From assembly GCA_963822145.1 (NCBI GenBank), contig CAWGGG010000002.1:496001-560000 (forward strand): 64,000 bases of DNA. The letters are read 5' to 3'. The DNA comes from UBA5072 sp963822145. Lineage in GTDB: Bacteria; Bacteroidota; Bacteroidia; Bacteroidales; UBA10428. The position numbers were made by a program, and so were the translations under genes. Positions 1 to 8,164 of the stretch are shown here, in pieces (the first letter of the stretch is position 1; every line of letters starts with the position of its first letter). Below the pieces are notes generated by a model. That model worked only from the letters and a program-made list of their open reading frames with translations. It searched no databases and was not told the DNA's origin.

Positions 1-13
1 CAGTTGATCAAAT

Positions 14-388
14 CTATTGAACGGGTTTAAAATCAATTTCCATAAAATCCTCCACTTCTTTCAGCCACCGCTGCTGAACAAAGGTGACATGATCCGGATG
101 ACTGTTATACTGGTTGTAGATTTGCTGACTGGCAAACTCCATGGATACAACATAGTCGAACTTGTTCTTCTTGCTGATTTGTTTCATGCAATTGAAGTTT
201 TCTACTCCGGGAATGACTGTCAGCTTGTTAAGTGCCGTTAAAAAATCCTGTTCCGCGGCAGAACCTTTTGGATGGCTGAGCTTAAAAACAACCATGTGGC
301 GGATTCGTGAAGTGTCTGATTGAGTCATGGCAGTTTGATATGTGGTCATGCACAAAATAAAGGTTAAGAACAGATAATGTATCTTCAT
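14..388 (-). CDS. Secreted Dabb-domain (stress-responsive A/B barrel) protein
   Basis: The 124-aa product starts with a Sec signal peptide (about residues 1-22, hydrophobic core LFLTFILCM, ending near TAMTQ). It is followed by a single Dabb ferredoxin-like barrel: RHMVVFKL at 30-37, a central VVSMEFAS strand and a C-terminal NSHPDHVTFV segment. These elements and the ~95-aa mature length fit the family. Dabb proteins usually form dimeric barrels; some are small enzymes or stress proteins, and no specific substrate can be read here. The gene is monocistronic in view. The start is set by the signal peptide, and the upstream side faces a perfect 12-bp hairpin at 468-502. Confidence 0.85.
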   Translation of the reverse strand: MKIHYLFLTFILCMTTYQTAMTQSDTSRIRHMVVFKLSHPKGSAAEQDFLTALNKLTVIPGVENFNCMKQISKKNKFDYVVSMEFASQQIYNQYNSHPDHVTFVQQRWLKEVEDFMEIDFKPVQ

Positions 389-467
389 GTTTTTTATTCA
401 ATATTAGCAAGAAAGGCTCAAATTAACAAGACTTCAGGGTTCAGCGGAGAATCTTATTTGATAACCG

Positions 468-502
468 GTTTGAAAAGACAGTTCGTGACGGTCTTTTCAA
501 AC
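468..502. other. Perfect 12-bp inverted repeat upstream of the Dabb gene
   Basis: GTTTGAAAAGAC (468-479) is exactly complementary to GTCTTTTCAAAC (491-502), with an 11-nt spacer. It lies about 80 bp upstream of the Dabb start codon. It could be an operator or an RNA hairpin; there is no T-tract, so it is not an obvious terminator. The 389-798 gap otherwise holds the tRNA relic and terminator listed separately and no convincing ORF. Confidence 0.4.
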
Positions 503-516
503 GGTTCCAATTAAAC

Positions 517-545
517 GGAAAAGCCCGGTAAATACCGGGCCTTTT
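517..545 (-). terminator. Intrinsic terminator-like hairpin after the tRNA relic
   Basis: GCCCGGTA (523-530) pairs with TACCGGGC (533-540) around a 2-nt loop. It is flanked by A-rich sequence on the left and TTTT on the right, so it could act in either direction. On the minus strand it directly follows the tRNA-like 3' end at 546-566, as a tRNA gene terminator would. Confidence 0.65.
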
Positions 546-566
546 GTAGCGGGGGCAGGACTTGAA
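546..566 (-). pseudogene. tRNA-fMet 3'-end fragment in inverted orientation
   Basis: The minus strand reads T-loop, T-stem 3' side, acceptor 3' side and ACA tail identically to positions 853-873 of the tRNA-fMet gene. The identity breaks just 5' of the T loop. Upstream minus-strand sequence (to about 600) cannot form a T stem, although a TGTGGGG stretch could still pair with most of the acceptor 3' strand. The fragment is followed by its own terminator hairpin. It looks like a decayed or recombined tRNA gene; an attachment-site remnant is also possible, but no integrase is visible. Confidence 0.55.
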
Positions 567-798
567 TCTTTTTCTCCGCCGCTCGTGGACACCTCCCCAC
601 ACGGTGTGTTAATCGTCAACTATGTCTTAGGCCCGAAGGGTCGGGATGTGACAGCGCAGGGTGAAATATGGGTTCATCCCCCCATTTTGTAAGCCCCGGT
701 TCCACTGGTATTAAGCAATTAATAGGGTAAGCAACAAAATAAAATACCTGAAACAGTTTTTTTTCTGACAAAGTTGGCGTATTTTTGCCAACCTATAT

Positions 799-871
<73 letters not shown>

Positions 872-876
872 CAAAG

Positions 877-910
877 AAAAAGCCCTGGCATATAAGCGCC
901 AGGGCTTTTT
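877..910 (+). terminator. Rho-independent terminator of tRNA-fMet
   Basis: AAAAAGCCCTGGC (877-889) pairs perfectly with GCCAGGGCTTTTT (898-910) around an 8-nt loop, and the run of T ends the hairpin. It begins six bases after the tRNA discriminator. Confidence 0.9.
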
Positions 911-933
911 CGGTGTTAAGCTCTTCAGCTGGG

Positions 934-1178
934 AGTAGTTAAGAAAACCATAGCCGTCAACTTAAGGAGTTATATCGAATTGCCTGGAGGGCATACGGTC
1001 TTGTAGAAATAGACATAATTTATTCCCATTTACCCCGGAGGGGTTAAGGTATTTTGGCTTATCCCCTCCGGGGAAGAAATCTATGGCCACATCAATTTCT
1101 ACAATACCCTTACCGCTCTGCGGTAATTGTAACACAATAAGTTGACGGTTATGGTTAAGAAAACTACGCCCAACCTGG
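934..1178. repeat. Palindromic MITE-like repeat, copy 1
   Basis: An approximately 245-bp element that is an imperfect palindrome over its whole length. CCGTCAACTTA near the left end is complementary to TAAGTTGACGG near the right end. TTGTAGAAAT on the left pairs with ATTTCTACAA on the right. The centre is a strong hairpin of CCCCGGAGGGG and CCCCTCCGGGG. A nearly identical copy lies at 1928-2192, with about two differences over the ~195-bp core. Both ends carry a GTTAAGAAAAC...ACGCCCAGC-type motif that recurs singly elsewhere. It encodes no protein; the 86-codon minus-strand frame across it is a by-product. Confidence 0.8.
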
Positions 1179-1190
1179 AGGTCAGATAGC

Positions 1191-1222
1191 AAAAAGCCCC
1201 CGGAGGTGATTTCCGGGGGCAT
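1191..1222 (-). terminator. Intrinsic terminator of the small secreted-protein gene
   Basis: On the minus strand GCCCCCGGA (1212-1220) pairs with TCCGGGGGC (1196-1204) and is followed by TTTTT, about 25 bp after the stop codon of the gene ending at 1244. Confidence 0.85.
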
Positions 1223-1243
1223 TCATTTACATAAAGTTATCTT

Positions 1244-1669
1244 CTAATCGCAGTTGAATTTAGCGGTAAAAAATTCAACGGTAGTTTCCCCGTTGGCATT
1301 GATCGTCTGGTGGTAATGGAATTGATACTGGACAAGAAGTTTCCCATTTACTCTGAAGTGCCCGGTTGCCACAAAATTATTCAATCCGGGTGAGGTGCCT
1401 GCATATTCATATACATTACCTGATGGAATAGTACATGCAGGATCTTTATATCCAATTACTTCTGCATCCCTGATTTTAACCAAAAAGTTATGCGATGACG
1501 CCCAGATCTCACGAACAACAATACCCTTTAAGTAATCTCCGGTACAGGGAAGATAATCGCCATTAATTGCATCCACTTGCACATATTTTGAAACCCCGTT
1601 CTGAGCTTTAGCAGCACCTAAACTTAGGACCGCTAACATGCATAACAATAAAAATGTCTTTGTTTTCAT
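1244..1669 (-). CDS. Small secreted protein, paired with AraC-TPR regulator (copy A)
   Basis: The reading frame opens at 1792, but the start is placed at the internal ATG at 1669. There a clear Sec signal peptide begins (MKTKTFLLLC..., cleavage near GAAKAQ), giving 141 aa. The mature part is about 120 aa, beta-rich, and ends with the motif YHQTINANGETTVEFF. It is a clear paralogue of the product at 35259-35690, which has the same signal, the SGNVYE segment and the TINANGE(V/T)TVE tail. I do not recognise a named family. In both loci it lies directly downstream, on the same strand, of a large AraC-TPR membrane regulator, suggesting a shared function. A strong terminator follows. Confidence 0.75.
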   Translation of the reverse strand: MKTKTFLLLCMLAVLSLGAAKAQNGVSKYVQVDAINGDYLPCTGDYLKGIVVREIWASSHNFLVKIRDAEVIGYKDPACTIPSGNVYEYAGTSPGLNNFVATGHFRVNGKLLVQYQFHYHQTINANGETTVEFFTAKFNCD

Positions 1670-1927
1670 GGTGTTGGAATTTGGTTTTAGTGAAACTGAT
1701 TCGAATTGCTTAAAACTAAAGTTAATGCTATGCACCCTGCAGAACATAACAATTTCAGGACAAAGACTAAAGATTATTACACCAAAATCCAAACTTTTTT
1801 GGAATAGGAATGATCATACTGACTTTAAGCGGCGTTTAATCCGCGTAAGAAATGTTCATGCAAAATTACTGCATGTCAGACGCAACATGTTGTGATGAAA
1901 TCGGATCAGAAAGTTATTTCAGTAAGG

Positions 1928-2192
1928 GCGTAGTTAAGAGAACCATAGCCGTCAACTTAAGGAGTTATATCGAATTGCCTGGAGGGCATACGGTCTTGTA
2001 GAAATAGACATAATTTATTCCCATTTACCCCGGAGGGGTTATGGTATTTTGGCTTATCCCCTCCGGGGAAGATATCTATGGCCACATCAATTTCTACAAT
2101 ACCCTTACCGCTCTGCGGTAATTGTAACACAATAAGTTGACGGCTATGGTTAAGAAAACTACGCCCAGCGTGGGAAAACTACGCCCAGCGGG
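1928..2192. repeat. Palindromic MITE-like repeat, copy 2
   Basis: Second copy of the element at 934-1178, in the same orientation. The core between the outer CCGTCAACTTA/TAAGTTGACGG arms matches with about two substitutions. The right end carries a short tandem AAAACTACGCCCAGCG duplication (2155-2190). It fills the interval between the regulator stop (2198) and the small-protein gene. Confidence 0.8.
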
Positions 2193-2197
2193 AGGGA

Positions 2198-4249
2198 TTA
2201 TTTTTGCACAGCTGCAGCTTTCTTCACCTCTTCAAAATGAGCACGTATGGAATACAACTTAAAGGGTGCTTCATCCCAGGCCTTTTCAATGATTGCCAAA
2301 GCTTCACCATACCTGCCCTGTTTATATAGCCCCCAGCCTTTTTCATCCAGGTAGTTATAATAATCAACCTTGTTCTTTGCAAATTCCATAGCCCTGTCCA
2401 TAAGTTGAGGTACTTCATTGAGGCTCCTGTCCGTTTCCGTAAGAAAGCAGGCAAATCTGTATAATCTTTTCGGATTATCCGGATCCAGCATAATCGCTTT
2501 CCGGTAATACTTTTCTGCTTCATCCATAATACCCGTATCATAATATATGCGGCCTATCCCTTCTGTAATCTGTGCTTCGGAAGGTGAGCCATTCTTTTTG
2601 TAAACTGATTTATATCTTTCCATATATTTTTCAGCCCTTACCAGATCCTTTTCAGATAATGCCAGAGAAGCCTTCTGATGCAGAATAGGAATATTTTCAG
2701 CCTCATATTTTTCCCACTCTCTTATCAGCTTCCTCTCCTTTTTGTACTGTCCGGTTTTATTGTAGGCTTCAGCCAGGTGGGGGAAAGCCCAGTTGTTTTC
2801 CATAAAATCTTTTCCGAATTTGCGCGACATCTTAAGGTAACTTTCAAATTCCTGTATTGCCTTTTCATATTGCTTGATTTTGCAATAACTGTATCCAAGA
2901 AGGTAACCCATGACATGCGTACCAGACAAATCCTGCAACTGCTTAAGGTATTTAATCCCTTCTTCGGGCGGTTCAAAACTGTAGGCATATGCCCAGCTGG
3001 CATATAACTGTGCATCTAAAGGCCACCTGTCCTTCATTTTGTAATACTTAAGAACCCATTTAAAATCCTCTTCAAGCTGACCTGAATTCCCATAGGCGGA
3101 AGAAAGTCCCAGCATAGCGCCAAAATCATTGGAATCAATGGCAAGTGCTTTAAAATACCAGGAGATCGCCAGTTCGTTATCCTCCTTATTCAGCGCCCTG
3201 TCTCCATAATAGCGATACCGGTATACTTCCGCTGATCTGGGATGAAGAGACCAGACATCCATGGACCTGGCATTGAATAAATGGGTTTCATTAGCCAGCT
3301 TGGAAATCAGCAGGAAGTTCATTAACCTGTGGGAAAGGGTATCTGCGAGCTGAAATGCATCCCTTTCTTTCAGGTATCCTTCCAATTTAAAAGATTTAAC
3401 GACTTCATTTGTCCTGGTACTTATTAATTGCGCATCTATGGAGGTAACTGAATTCGCTTCCCTGATACTCCCGTGTACGTAAAGATTTGCATCAAGCTTT
3501 CGTGAAGTTCTCCTTATTACAGCGGGAGAGATTAATGCAAAATCGGCCTGTTCATTGACCTGAAGCAACGTATTAATAATGTCCTGTGGCTTCACTTTTA
3601 ATGACGGATTATTCACCAGGTTTGAGATAAGCCTGCTCTGTATCCCGTCCTGCCAGATATTCCATGTGGTATCTTCAGTCAGATTCTGAAAGGGCATCAC
3701 AGCAATTGAGATGCTTCCGTCCGGAGATACGAGATCATCCGTCCAGTCTGAGCGATGGAATGTTGTATAAAAAAAATAACCTCCTGTTCCGAGCAATACT
3801 ATGAAAATCACTATTGCGGACAATAAGCCAGTCAGTCTTTCGCTAAAACTTTTTGCAGATTTCTTTTCAAGTGTGTCTTCGGTAAGCTTCTTCAATTCCC
3901 GGTCTGTCAGCTCCCCTTTTTTAACACTGACAGGGGGGAAGCCAAAATGCTCATGAAAGCACTTTGTGAAATAGATCGGACTGCTAAATCCGACTTTATA
4001 CCCGACTTCTGAAACTGTATATGACCCGTTCTGCAGCATTTCCGCAGCCTTTCGGAGTCGTATATTGCGAATAAACTGACTGACAGATTTCTTATGAATT
4101 GTCAGCAGTTTTCGGCTCAGGCTTCTACGGCTTATACCCGATTCAAGCGCAAGCTCCTTAACCCCAAAATTTTCATTTTCAAGGTTTGCCAGCACAATGT
4201 CAGTCAGTTTCCTGATTAAGATCTGATCGGGGGTAAGGGATTCTGTCAT
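2198..4249 (-). CDS. Membrane-anchored AraC-family HTH / TolB-like / TPR regulator (copy A)
   Basis: 683 aa. Residues ~10-110 form an AraC-type double helix-turn-helix (VKELALESGISRRSLSRKLL; VGYKVGFSSPIYFTKCFHE). A basic linker leads to one transmembrane helix at ~141-160. A FlgO/TolB-N-like segment follows (SIAVMPFQNL at 180-189), and then TPR-type repeats fill the C-terminal ~350 residues. The topology implied is cytoplasmic DNA-binding head and periplasmic TPR sensor, comparable in plan to CadC/ToxR-type one-component regulators. It is homologous to the protein at 35964-38006, and each sits upstream of a paralogous small secreted protein. The ligand is unknown; regulation of its neighbour is inference. 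Confidence 0.85.
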   Translation of the reverse strand: MTESLTPDQILIRKLTDIVLANLENENFGVKELALESGISRRSLSRKLLTIHKKSVSQFIRNIRLRKAAEMLQNGSYTVSEVGYKVGFSSPIYFTKCFHEHFGFPPVSVKKGELTDRELKKLTEDTLEKKSAKSFSERLTGLLSAIVIFIVLLGTGGYFFYTTFHRSDWTDDLVSPDGSISIAVMPFQNLTEDTTWNIWQDGIQSRLISNLVNNPSLKVKPQDIINTLLQVNEQADFALISPAVIRRTSRKLDANLYVHGSIREANSVTSIDAQLISTRTNEVVKSFKLEGYLKERDAFQLADTLSHRLMNFLLISKLANETHLFNARSMDVWSLHPRSAEVYRYRYYGDRALNKEDNELAISWYFKALAIDSNDFGAMLGLSSAYGNSGQLEEDFKWVLKYYKMKDRWPLDAQLYASWAYAYSFEPPEEGIKYLKQLQDLSGTHVMGYLLGYSYCKIKQYEKAIQEFESYLKMSRKFGKDFMENNWAFPHLAEAYNKTGQYKKERKLIREWEKYEAENIPILHQKASLALSEKDLVRAEKYMERYKSVYKKNGSPSEAQITEGIGRIYYDTGIMDEAEKYYRKAIMLDPDNPKRLYRFACFLTETDRSLNEVPQLMDRAMEFAKNKVDYYNYLDEKGWGLYKQGRYGEALAIIEKAWDEAPFKLYSIRAHFEEVKKAAAVQK

Positions 4250-4387
4250 GAAAGTTTTACTATGTGACAGCCTCTAAAGCATAATCATCTTTATTAAAGT
4301 TACCTAACTTTTCCAATACATACAAATTATTCTCGCCGGCAGCTTAAGGATATTCCAAAAAGCACGGAATGCTTTTAGTCTAAATCT

Positions 4388-4432
4388 TAATTGATGGCTA
4401 TGGTTAAGAAAACCACACCCAGCCTGGGAGGG
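4388..4432. repeat. Solo end of the palindromic repeat family
   Basis: TTGATGGCTATGGTTAAGAAAACCACACCCAG-type sequence matches the right end of the 934-1178 element (TTGACGGTTATGGTTAAGAAAACTACGCCCA), without the body. It lies in the 4250-4538 gap, which otherwise shows no gene. Confidence 0.6.
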
Positions 4433-4538
4433 GGCCCGTCGAGGCTGCATGTATGACTTTTTAATCTGTTGAGCCTTTTCATTTTGATATGGTATTTATG
4501 AATAATTTTATGGACATATTATTGACAAAAAAACTATT

Positions 4539-5804
4539 GTGTCCGGCAAAACTTTTCTAGCCTTAGTATTCCACTTCATTTTTGCCCTGATCGCAAAGGG
4601 TCAGGACCCCATAACAGAAGAAGGAAAAATGGAACTGTTGGCTAAAATTGACAGTATACTGCAAAGTCAGGTTGACCTGGATAAGATCCCGGGGGCTGTC
4701 ATACTGGTCAAAAAGGGCAATCAGATTGTATATCTGCATGCATACGGATACGCCCAAAAGTATGATTACCATCATAAGCCGCTTCATCCGCCGGAGATGA
4801 TGACAACCGATCACCTGTTCGATATTGCATCCTTAACCAAGGTTATTGGAACCACAACTTCGATCATGCTACTGGCAGACAGGAAAGATATCAATATCGA
4901 TGATCCGGTTGGCAAGTACATAAAGTCCTTTAGCGTGCCTGATAAGAAAGAGATCACCATACGTAATCTGCTGACCCATACAGCCGGGCTGTACGAATGG
5001 TATCCGCTTTATTACCTTGCTTCAGACAAAAAGGAATGTTACCGGTTAATAGGATCACTACCCTTAAAGTTCGCGGTGGGAGAGCAACGTCATTACAGCG
5101 ATCTGGGATTCATTCTTCTTGGTGAAATAATCGAGAAAGTATCCGGTTTGCCCCTGCAGAAATTCATGAAGAAGAATATCTTCCAGCCGTTGGGAATGAA
5201 TAATACCTGTTTCAATCCACTGAAATCGCCCGGTGTTTTGAAAATTGCATCAACATCGGCAGGCAATCCATATGAAAAAAGAATGGTTTATGATTCCACC
5301 CTGGGATTCAACGTGAAGGAAATCAATCCTGAAAAATGGAACGGATGGCGGACCTATATGCTCAGGGGGGAGGTAAATGACGGGAATGCCTGGTATGCCA
5401 ATGGAGGAATATCAGGTGCAGCCGGATTGTTTTCCACGGCCAATGACCTGCAAAAACTGGTGGATATATTAATGAATAAAGGGATGGTTGGTTCAGAACA
5501 ATTTATATCAGGTAAAACGGTCGAAACATTTCTTACAAAGGACAAATTCAACAATGGCCTTGGCTGGATGATGGATCCTGCAAATTCATTTATGAAGGAT
5601 GCACCTGAAGGAACATTTGGTCATACCGGATTTACAGGCACCAGCATTGCAGTCATGCCACAGGATAAAATCTCGATCATTCTTTTGATCAACCGCCAGA
5701 ATATGGATTTACTGAGCAATGGCGAATATATTGATGTGAACCCTATTCGGAAGCAGATATTCGAGGTCGTATCGAAATATCTGGCATTCCCGCAGGTCAG
5801 ATAA
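4539..5804 (+). CDS. Secreted serine hydrolase, beta-lactamase (class C / EstB-like) family
   Basis: 421 aa read from a GTG at 4539, followed by a signal peptide (FLALVFHFIFALIAKGQ). The three active-site elements of the family are present: SLTK (Ser98, Lys101), Tyr186 in YSD, and HTG at 362-364 as the KTG equivalent. Conserved LLTHTAGL at 144-151 precedes them in the usual place. Such proteins include esterases, D-amino peptidases and PBP-like enzymes, so true beta-lactamase activity should not be assumed. The next gene starts 14 bp after the stop, so the two are probably cotranscribed. Confidence 0.85.
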   Translation: MSGKTFLALVFHFIFALIAKGQDPITEEGKMELLAKIDSILQSQVDLDKIPGAVILVKKGNQIVYLHAYGYAQKYDYHHKPLHPPEMMTTDHLFDIASLTKVIGTTTSIMLLADRKDINIDDPVGKYIKSFSVPDKKEITIRNLLTHTAGLYEWYPLYYLASDKKECYRLIGSLPLKFAVGEQRHYSDLGFILLGEIIEKVSGLPLQKFMKKNIFQPLGMNNTCFNPLKSPGVLKIASTSAGNPYEKRMVYDSTLGFNVKEINPEKWNGWRTYMLRGEVNDGNAWYANGGISGAAGLFSTANDLQKLVDILMNKGMVGSEQFISGKTVETFLTKDKFNNGLGWMMDPANSFMKDAPEGTFGHTGFTGTSIAVMPQDKISIILLINRQNMDLLSNGEYIDVNPIRKQIFEVVSKYLAFPQVR

Positions 5805-5818
5805 AATCAGGCCCCATC

Positions 5819-6526
5819 ATGACAAAAAATTATCTTTGTTGGATAAATGCAATCTTCTTTGTTTTGGTTTTATTTTCACCTGCCACCAGTTGCAGCAAAC
5901 AATCGGATACCGAGACCAACAAGATATTCGGTACACTGGCTGATATTGACAGCAATCTTTACAAAACCATTCAAATCGGATCTCAAACGTGGATGGCTGA
6001 GAATCTGAAAACTACACGTTATAATGACAGCACGCTGATCCCCCTGCTGAATGACAGTACTTATCAGTTTCTGGATGATTCCCCTTATTATTGCTGGTAT
6101 TACTTTAGTGAAGCCGGATATAAAATTCCATATGGTGCTTTATACAGTTGGTATACGATAAACACCGGCAAACTTTGTCCAACGGGGTGGCATGTGCCGG
6201 ATAGTACTGAGTGGTCGGAGCTGGTAGCTTATCTTGGAGGTTCTGACATTGCCGGAGGAAAAATGAAAGAATCGGGCACGCTCCATTGGGAAAGTCCGAA
6301 CGTTGGCGCAACCAATTCAAGCGGGTTTACCGCACTTCCGGGAGGGGTCTATTATTTTCTCTACAGGGAATCTGTTGTTGTCGGATATATGGGAGACTGG
6401 TGGAATTCCACGGAAACAGATACCTCTCAGGCTGTTTATTGGAATATAGAAAATGTTTCCACAACAGCAAAGCCTTATATTTGCGATAAGAACAATGGTT
6501 TGTCGGTTCGCTGCATAAAAGACTGA
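5819..6526 (+). CDS. Fib_succ_major-type lipoprotein
   Basis: 235 aa. The N-terminus has a hydrophobic stretch and a lipobox-like ATSC around residue 25, suggesting a lipoprotein. The body is the Fibrobacter succinogenes major-paralogous domain: QTWMAENLKTTRYND, YGALYSWYTI, CPTGWHVPD, GFTALPGG, and the terminal LSVRCIKD. The domain is common in surface proteins of Bacteroidota and Fibrobacterota; its biochemical role is not known. It follows the serine hydrolase closely. Confidence 0.85.
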   Translation: MTKNYLCWINAIFFVLVLFSPATSCSKQSDTETNKIFGTLADIDSNLYKTIQIGSQTWMAENLKTTRYNDSTLIPLLNDSTYQFLDDSPYYCWYYFSEAGYKIPYGALYSWYTINTGKLCPTGWHVPDSTEWSELVAYLGGSDIAGGKMKESGTLHWESPNVGATNSSGFTALPGGVYYFLYRESVVVGYMGDWWNSTETDTSQAVYWNIENVSTTAKPYICDKNNGLSVRCIKD

Positions 6527-6560
6527 ACTGTCCAATTCCTGCAAAAATAACGATGCCTGC

Positions 6561-6595
6561 CGCTCGGCGTAGTTCTCTTAACCCTGGCCGTAAAC
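6561..6595. repeat. Solo repeat end and gene-free interval 6527-6962
   Basis: GGCGTAGTTCTCTTAACCCTGGCCGTAAACTTTA is the left end of the palindromic repeat family in degenerate form. The rest of the 6527-6962 interval is AT-rich, with no terminator or convincing short gene. The methyltransferase promoter is presumably within it. Confidence 0.5.
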
Positions 6596-6962
6596 TTTAG
6601 CAAAGTAGATCCTGTAACAGGACTCTCCGCTTATTGAAAAGAATCCGGATAAGCAGGTACATGTTATTCGATGAGTCTTTCTATACAAATCAATATAGGT
6701 TAAAATATAAATATAAAAAGAACTTTTAATCGATAATTATGTTTATATCTATTGTTGGTGAAATCAGTAATTCCTGAAGTGACGATGATCTCATCAGTCA
6801 GAAACTGCTTTCTGCTAATTGTGCTCATTGTTGTAGCCAAGAGGACAGCAATGAAGAAATCCTGACTACTTTGAGATCGTGACCAAGGATCTCATTGATA
6901 AACGATTTGCAATACAGGCAAGTCGTAATTATAGTTTTCAAAACCATTTAAATAACAAACCT

Positions 6963-7811
6963 ATGGAACTGGTATTAGAGAAAATCAGCCTGGAACAAAA
7001 GGCGTCCTGGAACAAGTTTGCACCTGGTTGGAAAAAATGGGACAAACTTATGATGGAGTTTTTAAAGCCTAAAAGAGATGAGATTATTCGTTTGCTGAAT
7101 CCAAAAGAGTCTGATCTTGTTTTGGATGTGGCAGCAGGGACCGGCGAACCTGGACTGACCATAGCAAACATGGTTAAAAAAGGAAAAGTAGTTATTACTG
7201 ACCTTGCCGAAGAAATGTTAAAAGTTGCCCGCGAGAATGCAGAAAAGAGAGGAATAAAGAATGTTGAATTCAGGGCATGCGATGTAAGCAGACTTCCTTT
7301 TGCCGACAATACATTTGATGCGGTAAGTTGCCGTTTTGGCTACATGTTCTTCCCGGAAATGCATTTGGCTACCCAGGAAATGTACCGGGTTCTGAAACCC
7401 GGTGGCAGGATCGCTGTTTCGGTCTGGAATGTGCCTGAAAAGAATTTCTGGGTAACAGCTATTAGCGGGCCTATTAACAGAAACCTGGAAATACCTGCAC
7501 CCCCGCCGGAAGCCCCGGGTATGTTCAGGTGTTCAAAGCCCGGTTTGATTATGGATTTATTTAGAAGGGCAGGTTTCAAAAACACACTGGAAACGGAAGT
7601 TAAGGGCAGATTGAATTGCGGAACCGTAGATACCTATTGGAACATGATGACTGAACTGGCTGCTCCCTTTGTGTCTGCTCTCAGCTCAGTGGATGATTTC
7701 ATAAAAGCAAAGATTAAGAGCGAAGTATTTGATATGGTAAAACAAAGATTTCCCGATGGTCAATTTCTGGTGATTGATTCAAGCGCCCTGGTGATTTACG
7801 GCGAAAAATAG
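6963..7811 (+). CDS. SAM-dependent methyltransferase, UbiE/Methyltransf_11 type
   Basis: Started at the ATG at 6963 (282 aa), where homology-like sequence begins (LEQKASWNKFAPGWKKWDKL). The frame is open to a GTG at 6879 but that extension looks non-coding. Class I motifs: VLDVAAGTGEPGL (motif I), VVITDLAEEML (acidic end of beta-2), FRACDVSRLPFADNTFD (post-I and II), VLKPGGRIAVSVWN (III). This is the architecture of small-molecule C/O-methyltransferases related to UbiE. The acceptor is unknown: the gene stands alone between two gaps. Confidence 0.85.
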   Translation: MELVLEKISLEQKASWNKFAPGWKKWDKLMMEFLKPKRDEIIRLLNPKESDLVLDVAAGTGEPGLTIANMVKKGKVVITDLAEEMLKVARENAEKRGIKNVEFRACDVSRLPFADNTFDAVSCRFGYMFFPEMHLATQEMYRVLKPGGRIAVSVWNVPEKNFWVTAISGPINRNLEIPAPPPEAPGMFRCSKPGLIMDLFRRAGFKNTLETEVKGRLNCGTVDTYWNMMTELAAPFVSALSSVDDFIKAKIKSEVFDMVKQRFPDGQFLVIDSSALVIYGEK

Positions 7812-7985
7812 TGGCACAAAATGAAAGCAGCCTTATCTGTTAAAATTGAAGGTTGTTTTCCTTTTTAATGAATTCGACTAGCAATTACATGCAGAGCCTT
7901 CAAAAATATTGTCAGTGGCCTCAAATGCCAATTCATCTATAAATGCCATAGTGGCAATAAAATCAGAAATCGTTTGGTTAGATAT

Positions 7986-8005
7986 TTCGATTCTCCCCGC
8001 TACCA
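7986..8005 (+). other. tRNA-like 3' tail followed by a terminator
   Basis: TTCGATTCTCCCCGCTACCA reads as a tRNA T loop, T-stem 3' side, acceptor 3' strand and CCA, but the sequence upstream does not form a T stem or the rest of a cloverleaf. An intrinsic terminator follows within 6 bp. This is similar in kind to the fMet tail at 546-566. Nothing else is seen in the 7812-8164 gap. Confidence 0.4.
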
Positions 8006-8010
8006 TAAAC

Positions 8011-8045
8011 AACTCCTCATTATTTTTAATGGGGAGTTTTTCTAT
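8011..8045 (+). terminator. Rho-independent terminator
   Basis: AACTCCTCATT (8011-8021) pairs with AATGGGGAGTT (8028-8038), with one G-T pair, followed by TTTTCT. It lies downstream of the methyltransferase gene and the tRNA-like tail. Confidence 0.75.
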
Positions 8046-8164
8046 TATACCCCCTGAGATACAAATGTAGTTTCAATTCCCACCTTCCTGTATATAACTG
8101 CAAACTGCTGATTTTCATTAAGAAAAAATAAATTTATGATCAAAATAATTCTTAATTTGCATGT

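Noticed and set aside
540..720. tmRNA or SRP RNA on the minus strand ending in a tRNA-like tail
   Set aside because: No tmRNA tag-peptide sequence or SRP core motif could be found, and the T-arm cannot pair; a tRNA fragment is the simpler reading.
962..1222. 86-codon minus-strand frame in the palindromic repeat
   Set aside because: It lies wholly across the repeat and its flanking terminator, and no protein features are visible.
4539..5804. Antibiotic-resistance beta-lactamase
   Set aside because: The SxxK, Y and HTG motifs are those of the broad serine hydrolase family (EstB, D-aminopeptidase, PBP-like), which alone do not show resistance activity.
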